Source: Bermanella sp034112325 (GTDB lineage Bacteria > Pseudomonadota > Gammaproteobacteria > Pseudomonadales > Oceanobacteraceae). Taken from it: DNA of 64,000 bases. The translations under genes were made by a program, and so were the position numbers. How positions within the stretch are numbered: the stretch's first letter is position 1; every line of letters starts with the position of its first letter. The notes under the pieces were generated by a model. That model was not told the origin of the DNA. It did not search any database and worked only from the letters and a program-made list of their open reading frames with translations. The stretch spans positions 1 to 64,000 of the forward strand of contig JAWUVO010000087.1 in the NCBI GenBank assembly GCA_034112325.1, in the 5' to 3' direction. Shown piece after piece: positions 26,653 through 34,986 of the stretch.

Positions 26653-27707
26653 TATGCCCCGGCGCAATTCATTGTCTTAACTAGTCGATTTACATCGCTA
26701 GGCTGACGAGATAGATCCCGATATATAGTTCCGATAAAATCGGTTTCAGGGTCTCGCTTGATTATTGATTCTAGTGCTATTTCTTTGGTATCTGTCTTGA
26801 GGATACTAATGACACTAAAATACTTTGTTTTTACATCAAAATCACTTTTATCCCAAATATTTGAATTATTTGCATTGTCTTCCTGATCGTCAGCGGGGTT
26901 ATTGGCCGCTGTGATCAGCTCTTTTATCGTTGGCTCCTCAAAGAGATCGTCAACCGCTTTAAATACAAAGTCATTTCGCCCTGCCGGTCCGCATGCGTTT
27001 GACCTGGTCTTATTTATGATTTGGGTGCTCTGTTCAAGCGAGAGTTTAGCGTCCCATGCCGACAAAACAAAAGGATTTGAGGTGTTTATATTAAGTGGAG
27101 TAGCCATTGGTAAGGCGGTTACATAGGGCTCAAGAATTCTAAAATCGGTTGCGCTCATACCCTTAATTAACATTAGCTCACTAATGTGGCTAAACTCTAT
27201 TTCTGGTGATGTATAGCCCGGAGTTAAGCTTTCATACTCATAGTTAAACGAACTATCAGCTGTGAACCACTCAGTTAAGTTGTTCGCGACACTCGTGTCT
27301 AACCCTAGGTCAGAAAGCAATCTAACGAATCTAGCTTTTGCTTCATTGTGCTGAGGATGTTTTGGGTGTAACGAATTTACATTAAACAAACCCTGGAGAT
27401 CTCGTATATATATGGCAACCTGAGCGCCACCAAGTGTTAAAGGAAACGGCTGATTCCATAATTCTGAGGCGGTGTCCCATAGTTCGTTGGCGTCTTTATC
27501 TCGTTTATTGTCAAACATTAGACCCGCCTTGGCGATATCTTCAATACTTAGCAGGGTAATGAATGTACTTGTATTTTCTAATGTGGAGGTGGCCTGCCTA
27601 AACGCTTGCTCTTGCTGTGTTTGAATAGAAACAGCTAACATAGATACTAACGCAAAAATAAATAGCACCGTTATTAAAGCAACACCCGACTGTTTATTGA
27701 AATGCAT
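26652..27707 (-). CDS. gspK: Type II secretion system minor pseudopilin GspK
   Basis: The large minor pseudopilin that caps the pseudopilus tip with GspI and GspJ. I chose ATG 27707 (351 residues): GAGGTG lies 8 bases upstream, and the product then begins MHFNKQSG before the hydrophobic helix GVALITVLFIFALVSML; as is typical for GspK there is no glutamate at +5. The globular domain shows the GspK features YIRDLQGLFNVNSL near 104-117 and PLNINTSNPFVLSA near 208-221. It overlaps gspJ by 14 bases and gspL by one. Confidence 0.93.
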   Translation of the reverse strand: MHFNKQSGVALITVLFIFALVSMLAVSIQTQQEQAFRQATSTLENTSTFITLLSIEDIAKAGLMFDNKRDKDANELWDTASELWNQPFPLTLGGAQVAIYIRDLQGLFNVNSLHPKHPQHNEAKARFVRLLSDLGLDTSVANNLTEWFTADSSFNYEYESLTPGYTSPEIEFSHISELMLIKGMSATDFRILEPYVTALPMATPLNINTSNPFVLSAWDAKLSLEQSTQIINKTRSNACGPAGRNDFVFKAVDDLFEEPTIKELITAANNPADDQEDNANNSNIWDKSDFDVKTKYFSVISILKTDTKEIALESIIKRDPETDFIGTIYRDLSRQPSDVNRLVKTMNCAGA

Positions 27708-28419
27708 AGCGTGGCACCTCAAATATACGCTCTATGTCGCCGTAAGATTTGGTAGTTAATTTGAATTTGATTTGCACCAAGTCAGCGACCATGTTTTGCG
27801 CCATAGAGACTGGTGGCCAGTCATCTTGCCAGTCATTAGATCGTATTGAATTTTGATCATCTACTAAATCTAATAACAATCCTCTGAACTGGAAGCTAGC
27901 TTCTTGCATATCATCAAGTAAAACCTGAATCACGGGCTGGGTATTGGATGTAATGTCTAGCACGGGCCAAAATATACGTACAAAGCAATTAGAATTATCA
28001 TCAGCAGGCTGACCAGAGTTAATACTTTGAGCATCTTCGCAGTACTCGTGATCAAGGGGGCGAACTGCATATCCAGCGCGCAATATATTGGATTGCTTTT
28101 TATCTGGGTTAAATGGTTCTGTTGGTACACCAGAGTACGAGAACTCAATTAAGTTATCACCCTCACTTGTGACCGCTAGTGATAGATCGCCATAAATATC
28201 ATTGGCCTGCCGCCCTGCAATCTGACTGAAGTCTTTACGCATAAATAAATCCATTCTTTGCAGGTTTTTAATCTCCATGCTTCTGACTTCAAGACTTTGT
28301 TTTGTATCGGCGCCGCTAATGAGTAGTTGGCTTGCGCCTACCCCAATAATGGCCGTAATGGTGATGGCAATAAGCACTTCTAATAAGGTGAAACCTTGTT
28401 GGCTATTATAGTGCTTCAT
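27694..28419 (-). CDS. gspJ: Type II secretion system minor pseudopilin GspJ
   Basis: A minor pseudopilin of the tip complex. I chose ATG 28419 (241 residues) over an in-frame TTG 6 bases upstream. The prepilin peptidase site is G/FTLLEVLIAITITA near residue 9, with glutamate at +5. The C-terminal part has MVADLVQIKFKLTT, typical of GspJ. The start lies inside the end of gspI, so translation is coupled. Confidence 0.92.
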   Translation of the reverse strand: MKHYNSQQGFTLLEVLIAITITAIIGVGASQLLISGADTKQSLEVRSMEIKNLQRMDLFMRKDFSQIAGRQANDIYGDLSLAVTSEGDNLIEFSYSGVPTEPFNPDKKQSNILRAGYAVRPLDHEYCEDAQSINSGQPADDNSNCFVRIFWPVLDITSNTQPVIQVLLDDMQEASFQFRGLLLDLVDDQNSIRSNDWQDDWPPVSMAQNMVADLVQIKFKLTTKSYGDIERIFEVPRYAFQ

Positions 28420-28795
28420 TAGCAAGGTACGCCGTCAGAGTAATGATTGATGAAGGCTGATCTTTTAGTGACACAGTGACTAAAACTTCTCTTACCTCAA
28501 GCGGTATGGATATACCTGAAAAACTTTTTTTATCGGCCACTACTTTTTCAATCGACCAATCCAAATTTGCCATTTTATAATCAGTCTGCCCTGACTTAAT
28601 ATCTTCCCAAGGTTTTGATCTAAGTTCTATTATTTCGTTTTCGGCTATCCAGTTAGCAAATATTTTTTGCTCAATAGTTAATTGATTGTCGATGGCACCA
28701 ACGGTAGCTTGTGATAACGAGGTAGCAAGTAATGCAAATATAGTAAGTGCGATCATTACCTCTAGTAAGGTGAAGCCTTTATTGTTCAATCTCAT
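28406..28795 (-). CDS. gspI: Type II secretion system minor pseudopilin GspI
   Basis: A 129-residue minor pseudopilin. The short leader MRLNNKG is cut before FTLLEVMIALTIFALLA (glutamate at +5), and the following SLSQATVGAIDNQLTIEQKIFANWIAENE includes the GspI hallmark ANWIAENE. The start overlaps the gspH stop as ATGA. Size is normal. Confidence 0.94.
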   Translation of the reverse strand: MRLNNKGFTLLEVMIALTIFALLATSLSQATVGAIDNQLTIEQKIFANWIAENEIIELRSKPWEDIKSGQTDYKMANLDWSIEKVVADKKSFSGISIPLEVREVLVTVSLKDQPSSIITLTAYLANEAL

Positions 28796-29373
28796 GCTTC
28801 TCCCGGGGTCATAATTGGGCTTACTTTGAATCGGCCTGCGCCATTTCCAGTAATAGAGATTGTTTTTTCATAGTCGGCCAAGCCAATTTCAAATTCAATG
28901 ATAGATTGAATTCCTGAGGCTTGAATAATAAGCTGAGGTATAACGGTCTGATCATCATTTTTCTGGAAGTTGAGCGGTACTTCACTACCATTTATAAACA
29001 TTCTTATTTCAGACTCGGGATCAAGTTCAACAGGTATCAGTACCCTCGACTCGTATGCTGCCCAGTCCCAAGTCTCCTTCTGTTCGTTTTGTTGCTGGAT
29101 GTCGGCATTGCTATCAGTGGGGTCTTGTTTTACTTGTTGCCAACTATAAGGTGTCGCACTGTATTTTGTAAAATATATAGCAATGCTTTTATTGTTTAAA
29201 ATTGCTTCGTCTGTGGCTTCTTCTAAATAATATAGAAACGCTTGCGAATTAAGTTTAAGCGCGTCTGCCCGAGGGTCGCTGTCGGTGTTTAATGCGGTAA
29301 TAGAAACTAACATTGCAATCACCACGATCACCACAAGAATTTCTATTAATGTAAACCCTCGGTTAGGCTTCAT
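28792..29373 (-). CDS. gspH: Type II secretion system minor pseudopilin GspH
   Basis: A 193-residue minor pseudopilin. The leader MKPNRG precedes FTLIEILVVIVVIAMLVSI with glutamate at +5. The globular part fits GspH (LNSQAFLYYLEEATDEAILNNKSIAIYFTK-type opening, here broken into LEEATDEAILNN near 46 and IAIYF near 60). It sits between the major pseudopilin gene (6 bases upstream) and gspI. Confidence 0.92.
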   Translation of the reverse strand: MKPNRGFTLIEILVVIVVIAMLVSITALNTDSDPRADALKLNSQAFLYYLEEATDEAILNNKSIAIYFTKYSATPYSWQQVKQDPTDSNADIQQQNEQKETWDWAAYESRVLIPVELDPESEIRMFINGSEVPLNFQKNDDQTVIPQLIIQASGIQSIIEFEIGLADYEKTISITGNGAGRFKVSPIMTPGEA

Positions 29374-29379
29374 TATTTA

Positions 29380-29835
29380 TTAATCGTTACTGCTTATGTC
29401 AGCGGCATCATCTTCGCCACCTTCTTGACCATCTGCACCATAAGAAATAATTTCAAACTTACCATTTTGTGAAATATATAAATAAGGGTTACCCCAAGGG
29501 TCAGTTGGCAACTTAGGAAGGTAGCCACCCTGCTTGTAGTTTTTAGGTTCTGGTGATCCAGAAGGCTTGCTGACTAATGCTTCTATGCCCTGACCTGTTG
29601 TTGGATAGGTATAATTATCAAGTTTATATCTAGATAATGTTGAAGCAATAGTCGACATTTCAGCTTGCGCTGTCTTAACGCGAGCGGCACCTGCTTCGCC
29701 TATTATGTTGGGTGCAACCATGGCAACCAAACCTGCAATAATAGCCACAACTATCATTATTTCTAGTAGCGTAAAACCAGCTTGTTTTTTCATTTTATTA
29801 GCTTTTATCCGATTTATATTTATTTTATTTGTCAT
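29380..29835 (-). CDS. gspG: Type II secretion system major pseudopilin GspG
   Basis: The main pseudopilus subunit. I chose ATG 29835 (151 residues) because AAGAGGA lies about 9 bases upstream; this gives a 20-residue basic leader ending in glycine. A later ATG at 29793 gives a 6-residue leader but has no ribosome site. The mature part starts FTLLEIMIVVAIIAGLVAMV, then shows the family signature YKLDNYTYPTTGQGIEALV and PTDPWGNPYLY, and a C-terminal acidic calcium-site-like stretch GADGQEGGEDDAADI. Confidence 0.95.
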   Translation of the reverse strand: MTNKININRIKANKMKKQAGFTLLEIMIVVAIIAGLVAMVAPNIIGEAGAARVKTAQAEMSTIASTLSRYKLDNYTYPTTGQGIEALVSKPSGSPEPKNYKQGGYLPKLPTDPWGNPYLYISQNGKFEIISYGADGQEGGEDDAADISSND

Positions 29836-29848
29836 TTTATAGGTCCTC

Positions 29849-31063
29849 TTATCCAATTAATTTATTCATACTGGTGATAGGCAACATGATCGCCACCACA
29901 ATTAGCAGTACCATTCCGCCCATTACTAACAGCATGATCGGCTCGAACATACCCACTAATGTGGTAACGGTTGCTTGCAAGTCGTTCTCTTGATTTGTTG
30001 CTGCTCGTTCAAGCATTGAATCAAGTTCGCCACTGGTTTCGCCACTGGCAATCATGTGGAGCATCATGGGCTTGAAGATTTTGGTTTCATTCAATGCTTG
30101 ATGAAGGTTACCACCTTCCATCACTTGCTGAGCTGCGGTCGACAGGCGGTCTTTTATAACTAAGTTCTCGATAACTTGAGCTGATATCCTCATGGCATCT
30201 ACTAAAGGCACACCACTTGAGTTCAAGATAGCGAGAGTACTGATGAATCTGGATGTATTAAAACCTTTTATCATTTTTCCAAAAAAAGGCGTGTTCAATA
30301 GTAATAAGTGAAAGCGCCTTCTTAGATGTTCCTTTTTAAGGGCACTATTAAATAAGAAGCCGCCTAGTACCAGTGCTAAAAGTAATATCCAGCCACTGCT
30401 TTGTAAAAATTCACTGGCATTTATCATTGCTTGTGTAAGTGGCGGTAACTCCTGTCCATTTTTAACAAATACGTCGACAATGTCTGGCACCACGTAAGTA
30501 AGCAAGCCAACTACAATAATCACGGCAACAATACTTAAAATAACAGGGTAAATGGCGGCCAGTTTTATTTTCTGCTGATTAGTTTGTGATACTTCCATGT
30601 GATCGGCTAGTCGTTCTAAAACAGTATCTAAATGCCCAGCGTGTTCGCCAGCCGCCACTGTAGCGCGATAAATTGTTGGGAATGCATAGTCAAAGCTATT
30701 AAGCGCGGCTGCTAGGCTATGACCCTCTAAAACTCGAGATCGTATTTCAAGCATTAAAGTTTTTATTCTTTTTTTCTCGGTTTGCTCGGCAGTGGCTTTT
30801 AACGCTTCGTCAATTGGAAGGCCTGCTGAAATCAAAGTAGCTAGCTGGCGTGTTAGCAATGACAGATCGGCCACATTAATTTTGCGTTTGAAAAATGTGC
30901 TACCACCGCTTTCATTTGACTTACTTTCAATAGGATCAACAGAAACTGGCATCCACTGCTTATCTCTAAGCTGCTGCCTAACTTGTCTGGGACTGTCTGC
31001 TTCAATAACGCCTTTTTTTTGCTTACCTAGTGCGTCGATAGCTGTGTAACTAAAAGCGGCCAT
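29849..31063 (-). CDS. gspF: Type II secretion system inner-membrane protein GspF
   Basis: The polytopic platform protein. In 404 residues it has the N-terminal AFSYTAIDALGKQKKGVIEAD, two cytoplasmic T2SSF domains (about 70-195 and 270-395) and three transmembrane helices near 172-192, 222-242 and 373-395. Signature pieces are TRQLATLISAGLPIDEAL near 87-104 and MLHMIASGETSGELDSML near 330-347. It follows gspE after one base and precedes gspG. Confidence 0.95.
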   Translation of the reverse strand: MAAFSYTAIDALGKQKKGVIEADSPRQVRQQLRDKQWMPVSVDPIESKSNESGGSTFFKRKINVADLSLLTRQLATLISAGLPIDEALKATAEQTEKKRIKTLMLEIRSRVLEGHSLAAALNSFDYAFPTIYRATVAAGEHAGHLDTVLERLADHMEVSQTNQQKIKLAAIYPVILSIVAVIIVVGLLTYVVPDIVDVFVKNGQELPPLTQAMINASEFLQSSGWILLLALVLGGFLFNSALKKEHLRRRFHLLLLNTPFFGKMIKGFNTSRFISTLAILNSSGVPLVDAMRISAQVIENLVIKDRLSTAAQQVMEGGNLHQALNETKIFKPMMLHMIASGETSGELDSMLERAATNQENDLQATVTTLVGMFEPIMLLVMGGMVLLIVVAIMLPITSMNKLIG

Positions 31064-31064
31064 A

Positions 31065-32567
31065 TTATGCTTTACTCACTCGGAGTATTTCTTCAAGCGT
31101 TGTTTCACCACTAATTACACGCATAAACCCATCCTGCTGAATGCTATTGTTAGATTTACGTGCATATTTTTCAAGCTCGATTTCGCTTTTACCCTCATGG
31201 ATAAGAGATTTCATATGCTCATCTATTTCAATTATCTCGTATATGCCCTGACGTCCTTTATAGCCAGTGCCACTGCATTCTGGGCAACCCTCGGCATGGA
31301 ATAGAGTTAACTCGCTAGTCGCTTCCAATCCTAGTAGTTGCTTTTCACTTCGGTCTGGCTGATAAGGTTTTTTGCATTCTGGACACAGTGTTCTTACTAA
31401 TCGCTGAGCGACAACACCAATAAGGCTTGATGCTAATAAAAAAGGTTCGACTCCCATGTCTTGGATTCGGGTTACTGCACCAGCTGCTGTGTTTGTGTGC
31501 AGCGTAGACAGGACTAAGTGGCCAGTTAAAGATGCTTGCACGGCAATTTCTACGGTTTCTTTGTCGCGTATCTCACCAATCATAACCACGTCGGGATCTT
31601 GTCGAAGAATGGCTCTTAAGCCGCGGGCAAATGTCATATCTACCTTGGTATTTACCTGTGTTTGACCGATTCCAGGCAAGCTGTATTCTACTGGGTCTTC
31701 TACTGTCAGAATGTTGCGCGAGGTATTATTTAAGTCGCTTAAGGCGGCGTACAGAGAAGTTGTTTTACCTGAACCAGTGGGGCCAGTTACCAATATGATT
31801 CCATGGGGTCTAAAGATGATGTTTTTTAGGCGTTTGAGGTTTTCACCCGCCATTCCAAGTTGGGCTAGATTTAAGCGGCCTGCTTTTTTATCTAATAAGC
31901 GCATAACGACACGCTCGCCGTGAGTCGAGGGCATAGTCGAGACTCGTACATCTACTTCTCGACCTGCTACTTTTAGCGCTATACGGCCATCTTGTGGGAT
32001 GCGGCGTTCGGCGATGTCTAGCTTAGACATGACTTTTATGCGGCTTACTAATAGTGGTGCAAGCGCCCTTCTAGGCTCTAATACTTCTTGTAATACGCCA
32101 TCAACTCGCGAGCGAACTACAAGACGTTTCTCAAAGGTTTCAATATGTATATCTGAGGCGTTACGCTTAACGGCGTCAGTCAGTATGCCGTTAATTAGTC
32201 TGATGATTGGGGCGTCGTCTTCTTGTTCAAGTAGATCTTCGGTTTCCTGGATCATATTAGCCAAGCTTGCTAAGTCCATGTCTTCGCCTAGCTCTTCCAT
32301 GGCCTCGCGACTATCGGCAGCTTGCTGATATATCCTAGCTAAGTGAGTATCAAAATCAGACTCAGTTGCGGCTTCAAAGCGAATTTTGTCGCCGAGAGTT
32401 CTTAAGCATTCTAATTTTGCGCTTAAAGGAGTTTTATCGGTATGCCAAGCCGTAGTAATACCTTCTGCGTTGGTTTCGGCTACAACACCATAACGCTTTG
32501 CAAAACCGTAAGGTAATTTCTGCAGTACTTGCTGTTCGTCTACTAAATCCACTTTGCTGAGGTCCAT
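31065..32567 (-). CDS. gspE: Type II secretion system ATPase GspE
   Basis: The cytoplasmic hexameric ATPase that powers pseudopilus assembly. The 500-residue product has an N-terminal GspL-binding domain, Walker A GPTGSGKT at 262-269, the Asp box near 288-295, Walker B DVVMIGEIRD at 326-335, the His box LSTLHTNT, and the tetracysteine zinc motif C395/C398 and C428/C431. It is the first gene of gspEFGHIJKLM; no clear ribosome site precedes it. gspC and gspD, normally just upstream, are absent: the neighbour on that side is etfA. Confidence 0.96.
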   Translation of the reverse strand: MDLSKVDLVDEQQVLQKLPYGFAKRYGVVAETNAEGITTAWHTDKTPLSAKLECLRTLGDKIRFEAATESDFDTHLARIYQQAADSREAMEELGEDMDLASLANMIQETEDLLEQEDDAPIIRLINGILTDAVKRNASDIHIETFEKRLVVRSRVDGVLQEVLEPRRALAPLLVSRIKVMSKLDIAERRIPQDGRIALKVAGREVDVRVSTMPSTHGERVVMRLLDKKAGRLNLAQLGMAGENLKRLKNIIFRPHGIILVTGPTGSGKTTSLYAALSDLNNTSRNILTVEDPVEYSLPGIGQTQVNTKVDMTFARGLRAILRQDPDVVMIGEIRDKETVEIAVQASLTGHLVLSTLHTNTAAGAVTRIQDMGVEPFLLASSLIGVVAQRLVRTLCPECKKPYQPDRSEKQLLGLEATSELTLFHAEGCPECSGTGYKGRQGIYEIIEIDEHMKSLIHEGKSEIELEKYARKSNNSIQQDGFMRVISGETTLEEILRVSKA

Positions 32568-32720
32568 TCTGTATTACTGCGCTATTTACCAAAGTTATTT
32601 TATGCAGGTAATGTATCTGCCTAAAGTTATCTTGTTATTGTAATAGCATATTAATTATTATAATGACCACTAGTGTACATAGTAGTTTCATAAAACTGAA
32701 ACTTGTAACTAGTTTATATA

Positions 32721-32754
32721 GCAAATTTTAACAAATTATTTTGTTAAAATTTGC
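32721..32754. repeat. Perfect 15-bp inverted repeat upstream of gspE
   Basis: GCAAATTTTAACAAA (32721-32735) and TTTGTTAAAATTTGC (32740-32754) flank TTAT. It lies about 155 bases upstream of gspE and just past the etfBA terminator. The AT-rich arms suit either a cruciform or a regulator site better than a terminator. Confidence 0.7.
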
Positions 32755-32757
32755 TGG

Positions 32758-32794
32758 GCATAAAAAAACCCAGCAAAAGCTGGGTTTTTTATGC
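32758..32794. terminator. Terminator after etfA (minus strand), symmetric
   Basis: AAAAAACCCAGC (32763-32774) pairs with GCTGGGTTTTTT (32779-32790) around an AAAA loop; GCAT/ATGC extend the stem with a one-base bulge. A- and T-runs on both sides would allow it to act in both directions. Confidence 0.9.
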
Positions 32795-32835
32795 TGAGTT
32801 CTAAATATCAACCTTTTACCAATAGATGGTAAAGA

Positions 32836-33765
32836 TTAAAGCTTAGAGTCTAGCTCTGGTATTGCGTCAAACAAATCAGCAACTAGACCGTAGTCAGCTA
32901 CAGAGAAGATTGGTGCTTCTTCGTCTTTGTTGATCGCAACGATTACTTTAGAATCTTTCATGCCGGCTAGATGCTGGATAGCACCAGAAATACCAACAGC
33001 AACATATAAGCTAGGTGCAACAATTTTACCTGTTTGGCCAACTTGCATGTCGTTAGGAACAAATCCAGCGTCAACTGCGGCACGCGATGCGCCTACGGCT
33101 GCGCCAAGTTTATCAGCTAACTTGTATAGCATTTCGAAGTTTTCGCCATTCTGCATGCCGCGACCACCTGAGATAACAATCTCAGCACCAGCAAGTTCAG
33201 GACGATCTGATTTAGCTAGTTCTTCACCAGCAAACGCAGAGATACCTTTATCAGCAACTGCTGAAATTGATTCTACAGAAGCAGAACCGCCTTCGGCGGC
33301 AACAGGGTCGAAACCTGTTGTACGCACTGTCATTACCTTGATTGCATCAGAGGTTTGAACAGTTGCAATTGCATTACCAGCATAAATTGGACGCTGAAAG
33401 GTGTCAGCCGAAACGACAGCTGTAATTTCAGAGATCATGTTTACGTCTAAAAGAGCTGCTGTACGTGGTAAGAAGTCTTTACCAGTAGTTGTGGCTGCAG
33501 CTAGAATATGGCTGTAACCCTTTCCTAGATCAGCAACTAAATCGCCAACAGTTTCGCCTAATTGGTATTCGTAAGCTGCATCGTCAGCCACTAATACCTT
33601 AGAAACGCCAACTGCTTTAGCAGCTGCTTCAGCCACTGCGCCGCAGTTTAGGCCAGCAACTAGAACGTCAACGTCTCCGCCAATTGCAGTTGCCGCAGCA
33701 ATTGCATTTAGAGTCGCTCCATTCAAAGAAGCGTTATCGTGTTCAGCAATAACTAAAATACTCAT
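32836..33765 (-). CDS. etfA: Electron transfer flavoprotein subunit alpha
   Basis: The FAD-binding subunit of ETF, which accepts electrons from acyl-CoA and other dehydrogenases and passes them to ETF-quinone oxidoreductase (encoded divergently at 34987). The 309-residue product has the alpha-subunit FAD domain with GGRGMQNGENFEML near 200-213, GFVPNDMQVGQTGKIVAPSLYVAVGISGAIQH (visible as PNDMQVGQTG near 235 and SGAIQHLAGM near 263) and INKDEEAPIFSVADYG near 282. The length is standard. The start overlaps the etfB stop (TAATG). Confidence 0.97.
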   Translation of the reverse strand: MSILVIAEHDNASLNGATLNAIAAATAIGGDVDVLVAGLNCGAVAEAAAKAVGVSKVLVADDAAYEYQLGETVGDLVADLGKGYSHILAAATTTGKDFLPRTAALLDVNMISEITAVVSADTFQRPIYAGNAIATVQTSDAIKVMTVRTTGFDPVAAEGGSASVESISAVADKGISAFAGEELAKSDRPELAGAEIVISGGRGMQNGENFEMLYKLADKLGAAVGASRAAVDAGFVPNDMQVGQTGKIVAPSLYVAVGISGAIQHLAGMKDSKVIVAINKDEEAPIFSVADYGLVADLFDAIPELDSKL

Positions 33766-34514
33766 TACAGCACCTTCGCTTCAGTTTTAAGTTTATCGAT
33801 TAGCTCATCTACGCTAGCTACTTTAATACCAGCAGAACGCTCAGCAGGAGCTTCAACTTTAACTAGAGTTTGAGAAGATTTGATTTCCACACCTAAGTCA
33901 GCAGGAGACACTACTTCTAGTGGCTTACGCTTAGCTTTCATGATGTTAGGAAGTGATGCGTAACGAGGCTCGTTTAGACGAAGGTCGGTAGTTACAATAG
34001 CAGGAAGAGACAAGGCTACAGTACGTAGGCCGCCGTCAATTTCACGAGTAACGTTAACTTTGTCGCCATCGACAGCAACTTCTGAAGCAAATGTACCTTG
34101 AGCGTAGCCGGTTAGAGCAGCAAGCATTTGACCAGTTTGGTTGTTGTCGTTATCAATAGACTGCTTGCCTAGGATAACTAGCTGAGGAGCTTCTTTTTCT
34201 ACGATGGCTTTTAAAGCTTTTGCCACAGAAAGAGATTCTAATTTTTCGTCGGTTTCAATCAAAATACCGCGGTCAGCGCCTAATGCTAGTGCTGTACGGA
34301 TTTGCTCTTGAGCAACCTTGGGACCAATTGAAACAACAACTATTTCAGTTGCTACGCCTTTTTCTTTTAGGCGTACAGCTTCTTCAACTGCAATTTCACA
34401 GAATGGGTTCATAGCCATTTTGACGTTGGTTAAATCAACATCGGTATTATCGGCTTTAACACGTATTTTTACGTTGTAATCAACTACGCGTTTAATAGCA
34501 ACAAGAACCTTCAT
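33765..34514 (-). CDS. etfB: Electron transfer flavoprotein subunit beta
   Basis: The AMP-binding subunit of ETF. The 249-residue product begins MKVLVAIKRVVDYNVKIRVK and has the beta-subunit signature: MNPFCEIAVEEAVRLKEKG near 35-53, LGKQSIDNDNNQTGQMLA near 120-137 and the recognition-loop region RLNEPRYASLPNIMKAKRKP near 182-201. A promoter and PsrA-like operator lie in the 472 bases upstream. Confidence 0.97.
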   Translation of the reverse strand: MKVLVAIKRVVDYNVKIRVKADNTDVDLTNVKMAMNPFCEIAVEEAVRLKEKGVATEIVVVSIGPKVAQEQIRTALALGADRGILIETDEKLESLSVAKALKAIVEKEAPQLVILGKQSIDNDNNQTGQMLAALTGYAQGTFASEVAVDGDKVNVTREIDGGLRTVALSLPAIVTTDLRLNEPRYASLPNIMKAKRKPLEVVSPADLGVEIKSSQTLVKVEAPAERSAGIKVASVDELIDKLKTEAKVL

Positions 34515-34707
34515 AGATTCCCCGTTATGTAGAATGGATTTAAGTAAGTAGACTTGATTTATAAAATGTAAATATGGACCAAGAGCTACTAATTAGCGCC
34601 GCATATATTGAACGTAAAACGCCCTAAGGTCAATAATGGCCAGCCATTACAATATGCATCTGTGTATATTTACGTTTCAAGCAAGCAATTCGATCACCTA
34701 ACGATCA

Positions 34708-34713
34708 ATTATA
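34708..34713 (-). promoter_or_regulatory. -10 element of the etfBA promoter
   Basis: On the minus strand the hexamer reads TATAAT exactly. The 17 bases upstream of it are occupied by the palindromic operator, and the -35 position (about 34731-34736) reads CAGAAT, a poor match. An operator in the spacer implies repression. Confidence 0.5.
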
Positions 34714-34732
34714 TTCAAACGATCGTTTGAAT
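34713..34732. promoter_or_regulatory. PsrA-like palindromic operator
   Basis: The 20-bp perfect palindrome has half-sites ATTCAAACGA and TCGTTTGAAT. It contains CAAAC-N4-GTTTG, the pattern known for the TetR-family regulator PsrA of Pseudomonas and relatives, which represses fatty-acid oxidation and etf genes until a long-chain fatty acid binds. It covers the spacer of the etfBA promoter and lies about 75 bases upstream of the etfQO -35 element. The regulator gene is not in the window. Confidence 0.75.
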
Positions 34733-34808
34733 TCTGCACCATTTATGGGTTATTCTTTAATAACGGCAGTTTTTTTAAGCGCTACTACAATATAAAGATA
34801 CATGTCGT

Positions 34809-34837
34809 TTGGTTATAAGCCGCTATATAAGTATAAT
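34809..34837 (+). promoter_or_regulatory. Sigma-70-type promoter for etfQO
   Basis: TTGGTT (34809-34814) and TATAAT (34832-34837) are separated by exactly 17 bases. It is followed by a leader of about 145 bases to the etfQO start. Confidence 0.6.
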
Positions 34838-34986
34838 GCGGCCAAATTTTTAGCTTAACTGACCCAGTCTAAACAGAGTTATTTCTGTAAGATCAGTTAT
34901 TCATACAGAATATATTTGCCGTATCGGCCAAATTTGATAAACAGCCTAGTTATAAGGCTGACACCCATAAGTTTGAGGAGAGATCA

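Larger units (their letters stand above)
34515..34986. other. Divergent control region between etfBA and etfQO
   Basis: A 472-base gene-free stretch with no credible ORF or RNA gene. It contains, from left to right, a probable etfBA promoter on the minus strand with a 20-bp palindromic operator overlapping its spacer, and a separate sigma-70-like promoter for etfQO on the plus strand. An 11-base direct repeat CGGCCAAATTT occurs at 34839-34849 and 34925-34935, which may be chance. The implied 5' leaders are long: about 185 bases for etfB and about 145 for etfQO. Confidence 0.7.

Noticed and set aside
32927..33358. 143-residue open frame on the plus strand, antisense to etfA
   Set aside because: It mirrors the alanine/valine-rich etfA coding sequence, has no ribosome site, and shows serine/proline/alanine composition typical of a shadow frame.
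34839..34935. Direct repeat CGGCCAAATTT 86 bases apart upstream of the ETF-quinone oxidoreductase gene
   Set aside because: Eleven bases, no symmetry, positions not set relative to the promoter; chance is likely enough.
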